20,811 bases of DNA from Acidimicrobiaceae bacterium (GTDB lineage: Bacteria > Actinomycetota > Acidimicrobiia > Acidimicrobiales > Bog-793). The stretch covers positions 1 to 20,811 of the forward strand of contig DAIDIA010000264.1 in assembly GCA_027459565.1 (NCBI GenBank). Reading direction: 5' to 3'. The position numbers and the translations under genes are program-made. The notes under the pieces are model-generated. The model searched no databases. It saw only the letters and a list, made by a program, of their open reading frames with translations, and was not told where the DNA came from. Numbering within the stretch: position 1 is the first letter of the stretch; each line of letters begins with the position of its first letter. Below are positions 14,538-20,811 of this stretch, one piece after another.

Positions 14538-14873
14538 ATGCATCGAGAACATTGCAAGGATCGTGCTGTTGTCGGTCTCCTGTTGGTGGCACCCACGGTC
14601 GCCCTGATCGGGGCCATCGCGGGCAGGTGCGCGAATGCGAGACACCAAATGGGAGGACCCGGACACGGTCGCCACTGCGGTGGCAGACCGGGAGGACGCT
14701 TCGATCGCGGACACGCGATGCATCACGGAGTTGGTCGGGACCTCGCTCACGAAACCCATCGCCGGGGATTTGATCCCGTGCGGATCCTAGAGCGGCGCTT
14801 TGCAAAGGGCGAAATCGACGAAGTCGAGTACCGGCACCGCCGGAACGTGCTTGAGGGCGAGGACAACGTCTGA
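14538..14873 (+). CDS. Small membrane protein with C-terminal SHOCT domain
   Basis: The product has 111 residues from ATG 14538, preceded by an AAGG-containing site. An in-frame TTG at 14511 would add 9 residues. One hydrophobic helix (about 10-29, AVVGLLLVAPTVALIGAIAG) follows a short charged N-terminus. A Gly/His/Arg-rich linker (about 35-76) contains many His. The C-terminus, FDPVRILERRFAKGEIDEVEYRHRR, is a clear SHOCT motif (short C-terminal domain, about 78-103), whose function is thought to be oligomerisation or protein binding. The His-rich segment could bind metal, which is speculation. It stands alone between a hairpin and the convergent thiolase gene. Confidence 0.75.
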   Translation: MHREHCKDRAVVGLLLVAPTVALIGAIAGRCANARHQMGGPGHGRHCGGRPGGRFDRGHAMHHGVGRDLAHETHRRGFDPVRILERRFAKGEIDEVEYRHRRNVLEGEDNV

Positions 14874-14968
14874 TTCTCACGTCAAACCAACTTGCGTCGG
14901 CGTGTGTCGATACGTGCCGCGGGGGTTCGCCGGCTGGATCTCGCGACTTGCAGGGCGGCCTCTCGGCG

Positions 14969-16156
14969 TTACGGGGTCGCCACGGAAAGGAGTGCCGCGT
15001 CTCCCTGACCCCCACCACCACAGAGCGCGACCGCGCCGAGTCCACCGCCGCGACGTCCGAGTTCGCCGATCATCGTCACGACGAGTCGGGCGCCCGACAT
15101 GCCGACCGGGTGGCCAAGTGCGATCGCTCCACCGTTGACATTGACGACGGATTCGTCGATACCGAGATCGCGCATCGAGGCAATCGATACCGCAGCAAAG
15201 GCCTCGTTGATCTCGAACAGATCGACCTCCGCGAGTTTCCGACCGGAACGTTCGAGTGCGGCGCGAATCGCGCGTGATGGCTGGGTGAGAAGCGAGGGAT
15301 CTGGACCTGCGACCTGACCATAACCAACAAGCGTGGCAACCGGCTCGACACCGAGACGCTCGGCGGCCGCCCTCGAGGCGACGATGACCACTGCCGCGCC
15401 ATCGGAGATCTGACTCGCATTGCCGGCCGTGATGCATCCGTCCTTGACGAACACCGGTGCAAGCGCGCCGAGCGTCTCGCTGGTCGAGTTCGCTCGGATC
15501 CCCTCATCGACCTCCACCACGAGCGGGTCGCCTCTGCGCTGCGCAATTGTCACCGGGGCAATCTCCGGAGAGAGCCGGCCCGCGGCGGTCGCCGCATCCG
15601 CGCGCTGATGGCTCAGTGCTGCGAACGCATCCATTTCCTTTCGAGAGATGCCCGACCTCGAGGAATAGACGTCGGTCGCCTCTCCCATCGCGAGATTCTC
15701 GAACGCGCACGTCAGACCGTCGCTCGTGATCACATCGAGCAACTGCGCGTCACCATAACGGAGGCCGCTTCGCGCTCCTTGAAGCAGATAGGGCGCGTTC
15801 GACATCGATTCCATTCCGCCGGCGACGACGATGTCGGCCTCACCGGCGCGGATCATCAGGTCGGCGAGGTGAATGGACTGCAGCCCTGAGAGGCAGACCT
15901 TGTTGACGACAAACGAGGGAACGTCCATCGGAATTCCCGCAGAGACTGCGGCCTGTCGAGCCGAACCCTGGCCCTGGCCCGCCTGGAGCACGTGACCCAT
16001 GACCACCGAGTCCACCTCGGACGGAGAGACGCCCGCGCGCTCGAGCGCCGCCCGGATCGCGATCGCGCCAAGCTCCGATGCACGGAGCGACGACAACGTC
16101 CCGGAGAGCTTCCCGATGGGGGTCCTCGCCCCCGAGAGAATCACCGACTCTGTCAT
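14969..16156 (-). CDS. Acetyl-CoA C-acetyltransferase (thiolase)
   Basis: The 395-residue thiolase is full length for the family. It cleaves acetoacetyl-CoA with CoA to two acetyl-CoA, or catalyses the reverse. The nucleophile is C88 in VVNKVCLSGLQS, the conserved block EINEAFAAVS is present, H349 lies in ALGHPVGMSGAR and the second Cys is C379 in ALCGGGGQGDAA. The start MTESVILSGARTPIGK is typical and has AAAGAGGA upstream. It is 96 bp downstream of scoB on the same strand, so it is probably the third gene of the scoA-scoB operon. That context favours the acetoacetyl-CoA-specific reaction, in which the product of the CoA-transferase is split. A longer-chain 3-ketoacyl-CoA role cannot be excluded. 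It is convergent with the SHOCT gene. Confidence 0.92.
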   Translation of the reverse strand: MTESVILSGARTPIGKLSGTLSSLRASELGAIAIRAALERAGVSPSEVDSVVMGHVLQAGQGQGSARQAAVSAGIPMDVPSFVVNKVCLSGLQSIHLADLMIRAGEADIVVAGGMESMSNAPYLLQGARSGLRYGDAQLLDVITSDGLTCAFENLAMGEATDVYSSRSGISRKEMDAFAALSHQRADAATAAGRLSPEIAPVTIAQRRGDPLVVEVDEGIRANSTSETLGALAPVFVKDGCITAGNASQISDGAAVVIVASRAAAERLGVEPVATLVGYGQVAGPDPSLLTQPSRAIRAALERSGRKLAEVDLFEINEAFAAVSIASMRDLGIDESVVNVNGGAIALGHPVGMSGARLVVTMIGELGRRGGGLGAVALCGGGGQGDAALLSVATP

Positions 16157-16252
16157 TTCATCCTCTTTCCTCGACGTCCATCGATGCTAGGCACGAATTC
16201 CACCCCGGGTCCGTCGCCCTCGGCCGCGTCCCGGGCAAATGGCCACCAACGC

Positions 16253-16912
16253 TCACGATGTCGACATCACGATTGGATCCGCGGGAATGAGCAGCGTCGG
16301 TTCGGTACGCGCGATCACCTCCGCGAGCTCGGTACCCGGTGCGATCTCTAGAAGCACCAGACCCTCTTGCGTCACCTCGATCACCGCAAGATCCGTGATG
16401 ATCAGGTCGACGACCCCGACTCCGGTGAGTGGCAACGAGCACTTTGAGACAATCCGGTACCCTCCCTCGCGAGTCGTGTGCTCCATGGTAACGATTACGC
16501 GTTTTGCGCCGTGCACGAGATCCATCGCCCCGCCCATTCCCTTGACCATCTTGTTCGGGACGACCCAGTTTGCGAGGTCTCCGGACTCGGAGACCTCCAT
16601 CCCCCCGAGCACCGCGCAGTCGATGTGACCGCCGCGAATCATTCCGAACGAGAGCGACGAGTCAAAGAACGCCGCTCCCGCAAGCACCGTGACCGTCTCC
16701 TTCCCGGCGTTGATCAGATCGGGATCCACTCCCTCCTCGTCGGGGTACGGGCCGACGCCGAGGAACCCGTTCTCTGACTGGAGTTGAACGCTGACCCCTC
16801 TTGGCACGAAGTTGGGGATCAACGTCGGAAGACCGATCCCAAGATTGACGTACTCGCCGTCTTTGAGCTCTGCCGCTGCGCGCGCCGCGATCTGTTCACG
16901 GGTAAGTGCCAT
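16253..16912 (-). CDS. scoB: 3-oxoacid CoA-transferase subunit B
   Basis: This is the catalytic subunit of succinyl-CoA:3-oxoacid CoA-transferase, which moves CoA from succinyl-CoA to acetoacetate. It has 219 residues, the usual length. YVNLGIGLPTLIPNFVP (21-37) is followed by the catalytic glutamate E47 in QSENGFLGVGPYP. The GGHIDCAVLGGMEVSE and WVVPNKMVKGMGGAMDLV blocks are typical of the family. Its ATG shares one base with the scoA stop (TGATG, around 16912), so the two subunits are translationally coupled, fitting a hetero-oligomer made in equal amounts. The alternatives AtoA or PcaJ-like 3-oxoadipate transferases share these motifs. Adjacent thiolase is compatible with either, but no other beta-ketoadipate genes are seen. 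Confidence 0.92.
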   Translation of the reverse strand: MALTREQIAARAAAELKDGEYVNLGIGLPTLIPNFVPRGVSVQLQSENGFLGVGPYPDEEGVDPDLINAGKETVTVLAGAAFFDSSLSFGMIRGGHIDCAVLGGMEVSESGDLANWVVPNKMVKGMGGAMDLVHGAKRVIVTMEHTTREGGYRIVSKCSLPLTGVGVVDLIITDLAVIEVTQEGLVLLEIAPGTELAEVIARTEPTLLIPADPIVMSTS

Positions 16913-17679
16913 CAGGAGCCTCCCGCCTCTTGCCTTTTCACCGTCAAGCGCTCGATGGGCTTCGTTGCGTCGGGCGGTACCCGAACGATGCGCTGCACAA
17001 ATATCCCGGGAAGCTGCACATCGTCAGGGGCGATCTCGCCAGCCGAGACAATCTCCTCGGCCTCGACAATGGTGATCCTGCCCGCCATCGCGCACAGTGG
17101 ATTGAAATTGCGAGCCGCCTCGTGAAAGACCAGGTTGCCCGCGTCATCGGCCACGGCGGCGTGGACGAGCGCGAAATCGGTCGTGATCGACTCCTCGAGG
17201 ATGTAGTCGCGACTATTGAATTGACGCGTCTCCTTGCGGGGGGACTCGCGCAGAACCTCCGCGTTCGCGCCATAGCGCCACGGCAGTCCGCCGTTGCCAA
17301 CGACCGTTCCCACCCCCGCGGGGGTGTAGAAGGCCGGAATGCCACAACCTCCCGCGCGCATCCGCTCAGCAAGAGTTCCCTGCGGGGTGAGTTCGAGTTC
17401 AAGTTCGCCGGCGAGATACTGGCGCGCGAACTCCGCATTCTCGCCGACGTAGGAGGCAGTCACCCTCGCGATCCGATGTTGCGCGAGCAAGACGCCGAGA
17501 CCGGCTCCGTCGGTTCCGCAGTTGTTCGAGACCACATGGAGATTGCCGACCGACCGCTGCAAGATCGCATCAATGAGCGCGAACGGCACGCCACAGAGAC
17601 CAAATCCACCGACGCAGAGCGACGACCCCTCCGACACGTCCGCGACCGCCGCGGCCGTCGATGCGAACACCTTATTCAA
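16912..17679 (-). CDS. scoA: 3-oxoacid CoA-transferase subunit A
   Basis: This is the partner of scoB, with 255 residues, slightly longer than typical (about 230-250). It carries the CoA-binding GGFGLCGVP motif (24-32), the SNNCGTDGAGLGVLL block, the FYTPAGVGTVVGNGG region and the AARNFNPLCAMAGRITIVEAEEIV stretch (about 197-220), all standard for the A subunit. The start is a TTG at 17679 with GTGGGG about 5 nt upstream. A GTG three codons later (17670) is possible but has no properly spaced site. It is the first gene of scoA-scoB-thiolase, transcribed from the region shared with the divergent 2-oxoacid dehydrogenase genes. Confidence 0.92.
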   Translation of the reverse strand: MNKVFASTAAAVADVSEGSSLCVGGFGLCGVPFALIDAILQRSVGNLHVVSNNCGTDGAGLGVLLAQHRIARVTASYVGENAEFARQYLAGELELELTPQGTLAERMRAGGCGIPAFYTPAGVGTVVGNGGLPWRYGANAEVLRESPRKETRQFNSRDYILEESITTDFALVHAAVADDAGNLVFHEAARNFNPLCAMAGRITIVEAEEIVSAGEIAPDDVQLPGIFVQRIVRVPPDATKPIERLTVKRQEAGGS

Positions 17680-17823
17680 CGGTCCCCACCCCCAGTCCCT
17701 CCGTCATCTGAGACCCGACCCCGCCAGCGCCGGGAGTTTGCCACCACTGCCCTGCCTCCGGGCTCGGCGAACCCGGGTGGCCCCGAATGTTCAGATCCAC
17801 GGGTCAATGAAGATCCTATTCCC

Positions 17824-17868
17824 AACTATCTTCGGGAACAAGCGACAGTTTTACAACTCTTTTCGGGA
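17824..17868. repeat. Direct repeat pair, centres 31 bp apart
   Basis: AACTATCTTCGGGA (17824-17837) and AACTCTTTTCGGGA (17855-17868) match at 12 of 14 positions and are exactly 31 bp apart, about three helical turns. CAGT follows both at similar distance. Their place in the AT-rich centre of the divergent region suggests binding sites for one regulator, which is inferred. Confidence 0.45.
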
Positions 17869-17963
17869 TTAGGGCAGTAATCGCTCATATATTACAAACA
17901 AATGTCACTCAGATCGCAGATTATCTTGATTTAAAGGTCACGGTGGGGAATGATGGGGTGGGA

Positions 17964-18061
17964 GAGACCGACGACCGAGCCAGCCGGGTCGGGAGATCGT
18001 CTCTCCGGATCTGGGCCGCGCGTCGGCTCGGATGTCAGAGCCGAGGCCCCGTGGCCACGGG
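17964..18061 (+). promoter_or_regulatory. Structured leader of the 2-oxoacid dehydrogenase operon
   Basis: Three adjacent inverted repeats precede the ribosome binding site. (1) At 17964-18005, GAGA/TCTC, GACGA/TCGTC and CCGA/TCGG are nested with small bulges. (2) At 18023-18044, TCGGCTC/GAGCCGA is a perfect 7-bp stem with an 8-nt loop. (3) CCCGTGGCCACGGG at 18048-18061 is a perfect 14-bp palindrome ending 2 nt before the AAAGGAG. They could be RNA hairpins that control translation or, for the palindrome, a DNA operator. No known riboswitch class is recognised. Confidence 0.4.
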
Positions 18062-18063
18062 CG

Positions 18064-18070
18064 AAAGGAG
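18064..18070 (+). promoter_or_regulatory. Ribosome binding site of E1-alpha
   Basis: AAAGGAG lies 6 nt before ATG 18077 and fixes that start over the in-frame upstream codon at 18032, which would read through the palindrome. Confidence 0.75.
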
Positions 18071-18076
18071 CCTGCG

Positions 18077-19177
18077 ATGAGCACGGTCGAACCACTTCTC
18101 GAGCTCGGTGAGGTACAGGGTCTCCGCGAACCACTGCAGGTCATCGACCACGCGGGCCGACAGACGGGCGAACGCTACCCGGACGACCTCAGCGCCTCGG
18201 AGCACGCGGCGATGCTGCGTGCGATGATCGTGACGCGCCGGCTCGACACGGAATTTGTCAACCTGCAACGCCAGGGCCAGCTCGCGCTGTTCCCCTCGTG
18301 CCAGGGACAAGAGGCCGCCCAGGTCGGAACGACGTCGGCTCTTCGGAGCACCGACTGGCTCTTTCCCCAGTACCGCGAGCTCGGCGCCTTCGTCGTCCGC
18401 GAAATCCCTCCCGAGGCGATTGGGCTGATGTGGCGCGGCGCACTCCACGGCGGAGTGGACATGGTGGAGAGTTGCTGTGCGCCGATGTCGATCCCGATTG
18501 GCACGCATGCCCTCCACGCAGTCGGTTACGCCATGGGTGCCCAACTCGATGGCGACGACACGGTGGGCGTCGCATTCATCGGAGATGGCGCGATGAGCGA
18601 GGGAGACGTCCACGAAGCACTCAACATTGCGGCGGTCTTCAATGCGCCGTGCATCTTCGTCGTACAGAACAACCAATGGGCGATCTCGGTGCCCACCAAC
18701 CAGCAGATGCGCTCGCGGACCATCGCACAGAGAGCGAGCGCCTATGCGATGACAGGTGTCCGATGCGACGGGAATGACGTGCTCGCGAGCTACCTCGCGA
18801 TGCAAGATGCGATCGAGCGGGCGCGGTCGGGCGGAGGTCCGACATTGATCGAGGCCGTGACCTACCGGATGAACTCCCACACGACCTCCGACGACGCCTC
18901 TCGATACCGCGACCCGGACGAGGTCGAGCACTGGTCACGACTCGACCCGATCGACCGCTACACCAAACACCTCATCGCAAGGCAGCTGTGGTCACCAGAT
19001 GACCAGACGCTCGCCGAGCGCGCCGGGGAGGAGGCAGCGATGCGACTGCGGGACTCGGTATTCGACGCCGCCGATCCTGATCCGCTGACGCTTTTTGACA
19101 ACGTCCTCTCGCGACGCAGCCCCGAACTCGATCGGCAGCGCAGCCTCATGGCGGAGGAACTGAGCCATGGCAAATAG
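18077..19177 (+). CDS. bkdA: 2-oxoacid dehydrogenase E1 component, alpha subunit (branched-chain type)
   Basis: This is the ThDP-binding subunit of the decarboxylase that feeds acyl groups from branched-chain 2-oxo acids to the E2 lipoyl arm. It has 366 residues from ATG 18077. A polar N-terminus leads to the MIVTRRLDTEFVNLQRQGQ helix (50-68) and the SCQGQEAAQVG block (74-84). The ThDP/Mg motif is GDGAMSEGDVHEALN (169-183), ending at NN (198-199). The loop SHTTSDDASRYRDP (267-280) has TSDD-x2-YR, as in branched-chain E1-alpha, rather than the GHSMSDP of typical pyruvate E1-alpha. It resembles the actinobacterial BkdA type. It is first in an operon with E1-beta and E2 and overlaps E1-beta by 11 bp. 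A broader-specificity or pyruvate role remains possible. Confidence 0.88.
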   Translation: MSTVEPLLELGEVQGLREPLQVIDHAGRQTGERYPDDLSASEHAAMLRAMIVTRRLDTEFVNLQRQGQLALFPSCQGQEAAQVGTTSALRSTDWLFPQYRELGAFVVREIPPEAIGLMWRGALHGGVDMVESCCAPMSIPIGTHALHAVGYAMGAQLDGDDTVGVAFIGDGAMSEGDVHEALNIAAVFNAPCIFVVQNNQWAISVPTNQQMRSRTIAQRASAYAMTGVRCDGNDVLASYLAMQDAIERARSGGGPTLIEAVTYRMNSHTTSDDASRYRDPDEVEHWSRLDPIDRYTKHLIARQLWSPDDQTLAERAGEEAAMRLRDSVFDAADPDPLTLFDNVLSRRSPELDRQRSLMAEELSHGK

Positions 19178-20147
19178 CCCATCGATGGTCGAGGCGATCA
19201 GAACGGCGCTCGGCGACGCGATGGAGGCCGACGAGAAGGTCCTCGTGTTCGGCGAGGATGTCGGACAGCTTGGAGGAGTGTTCCGCGTCACCGATGGTCT
19301 GCAGAGCCGCTTCGGCCCGCGACGGTGTTTCAACACACCGCTGGCAGAATCGGGGATCGTCGGTATCTCCGTCGGGCTCGCGCTGCGCGGATACCGTCCC
19401 GTCCCGGAACTGCAATTCGACGGATTCAGCTACCCCGCGCTCGATCAGACCATCAGCCACCTGGCAAAATACCGCAACCGAACCGCCGGACGCGTCTCCA
19501 TGCCGGTCGTCGTCCGGATTCCCTCGTTCGGCGGAATTGGATCTCCCGAGCATCATTCAGAGTCGCCCGAGACATACTTCGCGCACACCGCGGGCCTTCG
19601 CGTCGTCTGCCCCTCTACCCCCGAGGATGCGTACTCGATGCTGCGAGAGGCAATCGCGGGTGACGATCCGACGATCTACCTCGAGCCCATGCGTCGCTAC
19701 TGGGCTCGGCAGGAGGTCCGATTTCCAGTCACCTCCCAACCACTCGACACCGCCGTCGTCCGACGCGAGGGATCCGATGTCACCGTTGTCGCGTACGGCA
19801 ACATGGTCGAGATCGCCCTCGAGGCGGCGCGTTCGGCCGAAGGTGCCTCGGGACCGAGCCTCGAGGTGATCGACCTTCGCTCTCTCGCACCGATTGACTT
19901 CACGACGATCGTCGACTCCGTGAAGAAGACGGGACGTTGCGTGGTCGTGCATGAGGCACCACGGTTCCTCGGACTCGGATCGGAGATCGCCGCCGTCGTC
20001 CAAGAACGCGCGTTCTACTACCTCGAGGCACCCGTACTCCGCGCGACGGGATTCGATACCCCCTACCCCCCCGCGCGTCTCGAGGGGGTCTGGTTGCCCG
20101 GAGTCGATCGTCTGCTCGATGCGGTCGCTGATGTGATGGAACGCTGA
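19167..20147 (+). CDS. bkdB: 2-oxoacid dehydrogenase E1 component, beta subunit (branched-chain type)
   Basis: The 326-residue product is the standard length. It pairs with E1-alpha to form the heterotetrameric decarboxylase. The signature VFGEDVGQLGGVFRVTDGL (27-45) is of the branched-chain type. The conserved PLAESGIVGISVGLALRGYRPVPE (58-81) and the catalytic-site His pair in PEHHSESPE (H129/H130) follow, then the C-terminal transketolase-like domain with IDLRSLAPIDFTTI and VVHEAPRFLGLGSEIAA. The ATG at 19167 lies inside the end of the E1-alpha gene (11-bp overlap), with GAGGAACTGAG just upstream, suggesting coupled translation. Its stop is one base before the E2 start. Confidence 0.93.
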   Translation: MANSPSMVEAIRTALGDAMEADEKVLVFGEDVGQLGGVFRVTDGLQSRFGPRRCFNTPLAESGIVGISVGLALRGYRPVPELQFDGFSYPALDQTISHLAKYRNRTAGRVSMPVVVRIPSFGGIGSPEHHSESPETYFAHTAGLRVVCPSTPEDAYSMLREAIAGDDPTIYLEPMRRYWARQEVRFPVTSQPLDTAVVRREGSDVTVVAYGNMVEIALEAARSAEGASGPSLEVIDLRSLAPIDFTTIVDSVKKTGRCVVVHEAPRFLGLGSEIAAVVQERAFYYLEAPVLRATGFDTPYPPARLEGVWLPGVDRLLDAVADVMER

Positions 20148-20148
20148 G

Positions 20149-20811
20149 ATGCGCCGCGAATTCCTGGTTCCTGATGTCGGCGAGGGTCTCGAGGAGGCAA
20201 CGATCGTCGAATGGCTGGTCGCTCCGGGCGACGAGGTCAGGCTCAACCAACCGCTCTGTCTCATCGAAACGGCGAAGGCAATCGTTGAACTTCCGTCGCC
20301 ATTCGCGGGAACAGTGACGAGATGCCAGGGTGAGGTCGGAGAGGTGCTGAGAGTCAACGAACTCCTTGCCGAATTCGAGGTGGCCGACGGGGCCGCGGCG
20401 GACGAGATGACGCCGGCAACCTCTGTCGCGCACGCGATCGATATCGAGCAGAGTCCGACGAGGACTCCGACACTGGTCGGATACGGAGCTGACGAACCGC
20501 GCCTCGGAAAGGGGCGCGACCGGAGCTGGCCGCGTCGAGGCGTCGATCCGGGTGACCGCGAGGTGTCGGTCCCGCGGCTCGCTACCGAACGGCCGCGCGC
20601 CAAACCCCCGGTACGCAAACTCGCCCGGGATCTCGGTGTCGATCTGGCGAGCGTTATGCCGACCGGCGCAAACGGCGACGTCACGCGCGACGACGTGCGG
20701 ATGGCCTCGACGCGGAACCTCGAGCCGCTGGTGTCTCCGAGCCCAACGCGCGGATCATCCGGCGTGGAGATTCCCATGCGCGGAATTCGCGCGAGGATCG
20801 CCCAGCGCATG
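20149..20811 (+). CDS. bkdC: 2-oxoacid dehydrogenase E2 component, lipoyl acyltransferase (3' end outside window)
   Basis: An open frame from ATG 20149 to the window edge gives 221 residues with no stop. The N-terminal lipoyl domain (about 1-78) begins MRREFLVPDVGEGLEEATIV and carries the lipoylated Lys K43 in CLIETAKAIVELPSPFAG. A Pro/Arg/Gly-rich linker includes the TPTLVGYG motif often seen in actinobacterial BkdC. A peripheral-subunit-binding domain (about 152-185) reads KPPVRKLARDLGVDL then PTGANGDVTRDDV. The catalytic domain is just starting (IPMRGIRARIAQRM) when the sequence ends. There is one lipoyl domain. It begins two bases after the E1-beta stop. ETAKA and the E1 partners favour a branched-chain complex. 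An E3 gene is not in view. Confidence 0.92.
   Translation, partial: MRREFLVPDVGEGLEEATIVEWLVAPGDEVRLNQPLCLIETAKAIVELPSPFAGTVTRCQGEVGEVLRVNELLAEFEVADGAAADEMTPATSVAHAIDIEQSPTRTPTLVGYGADEPRLGKGRDRSWPRRGVDPGDREVSVPRLATERPRAKPPVRKLARDLGVDLASVMPTGANGDVTRDDVRMASTRNLEPLVSPSPTRGSSGVEIPMRGIRARIAQRM

Larger units (their letters stand above)
17680..18076. promoter_or_regulatory. Divergent control region of the sco and bkd operons
   Basis: No gene is seen in these 397 bp. The middle (about 17810-17940) is markedly AT-rich for this genome, with TATATTACAAAC and TTGATTTAAAG tracts where promoters are expected. I could not assign a confident -35/-10 pair on either strand. The part next to scoA is C/G-rich. 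The part next to E1-alpha (17964-18061) is full of inverted repeats. Two direct repeats lie at 17824-17868. Confidence 0.55.

Noticed and set aside
14969..17679. Reading scoAB-thiolase as beta-ketoadipate genes (pcaIJF)
   Set aside because: Motifs are shared between the families, but no other protocatechuate-branch gene is present and the bkd neighbours favour acetoacetate metabolism. It cannot be fully excluded.
19557..20810. Minus-strand ORF of 417 codons
   Set aside because: Antisense to E1-beta and E2, both with intact motifs. Low-quality Ser/Arg-rich translation.

Overview
The window is high-GC, densely coding DNA with actinobacterial features: bkd-type E1/E2 genes, TTG and GTG starts, purine-rich ribosome binding sites, and long spurious antisense ORFs. 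The secreted proteins with Gly/Ser/Thr-rich linkers and the small SHOCT protein suggest a free-living actinobacterium, perhaps of the Acidimicrobiia. That placement is an impression from protein style, not a phylogenetic result. I see no transposase, integrase, phage gene, CRISPR array or rRNA.

Layout. Bases 1-296 hold the 3' end of an unrecognised + strand gene. Bases 304-2938 (minus strand) are a tightly overlapping three-gene signalling operon: small membrane protein, sensor histidine kinase, OmpR/PhoB-type response regulator. Divergent from it are two exported-protein genes: one with six repeats of the DUF5666 type (3210-4778) and one with beta-propeller repeats (4890-6572). The divergent region between operon and repeat protein carries three direct repeats at exact 11-bp period (3082-3114), the geometry used by OmpR/PhoB regulators. 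Two tRNA genes follow, Asp(GTC) and Phe(GAA), then a cyclopropane-fatty-acid synthase-type methyltransferase (7480-8865) and, convergent to it, a secreted Cys-containing protein with a possible GH25-like fold (8908-9870).

Bases 10191-13653 hold a divergent pair: a Rieske non-heme iron oxygenase (minus) and a ThDP-dependent decarboxylase/acetolactate-synthase-like enzyme (plus), the latter followed by a small SAM methyltransferase. A 14-bp hairpin and a small membrane SHOCT protein come next.

The right third is a second divergent arrangement. On the minus strand scoA-scoB (3-oxoacid CoA-transferase) lead to a thiolase. On the plus strand E1-alpha, E1-beta and E2 of a branched-chain-type 2-oxoacid dehydrogenase run off the window edge. 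Together these enzymes could start (keto-acid decarboxylation) and finish (acetoacetate to acetyl-CoA) leucine breakdown. They share an AT-rich 397-bp control region with a pair of direct repeats 31 bp apart and a hairpin-rich leader ending at the E1-alpha ribosome binding site.

I found no clearly novel system. The best leads are the 11-bp-periodic repeats beside the two-component operon, the structured bkd leader, and the Rieske/ThDP pair of unknown substrate.
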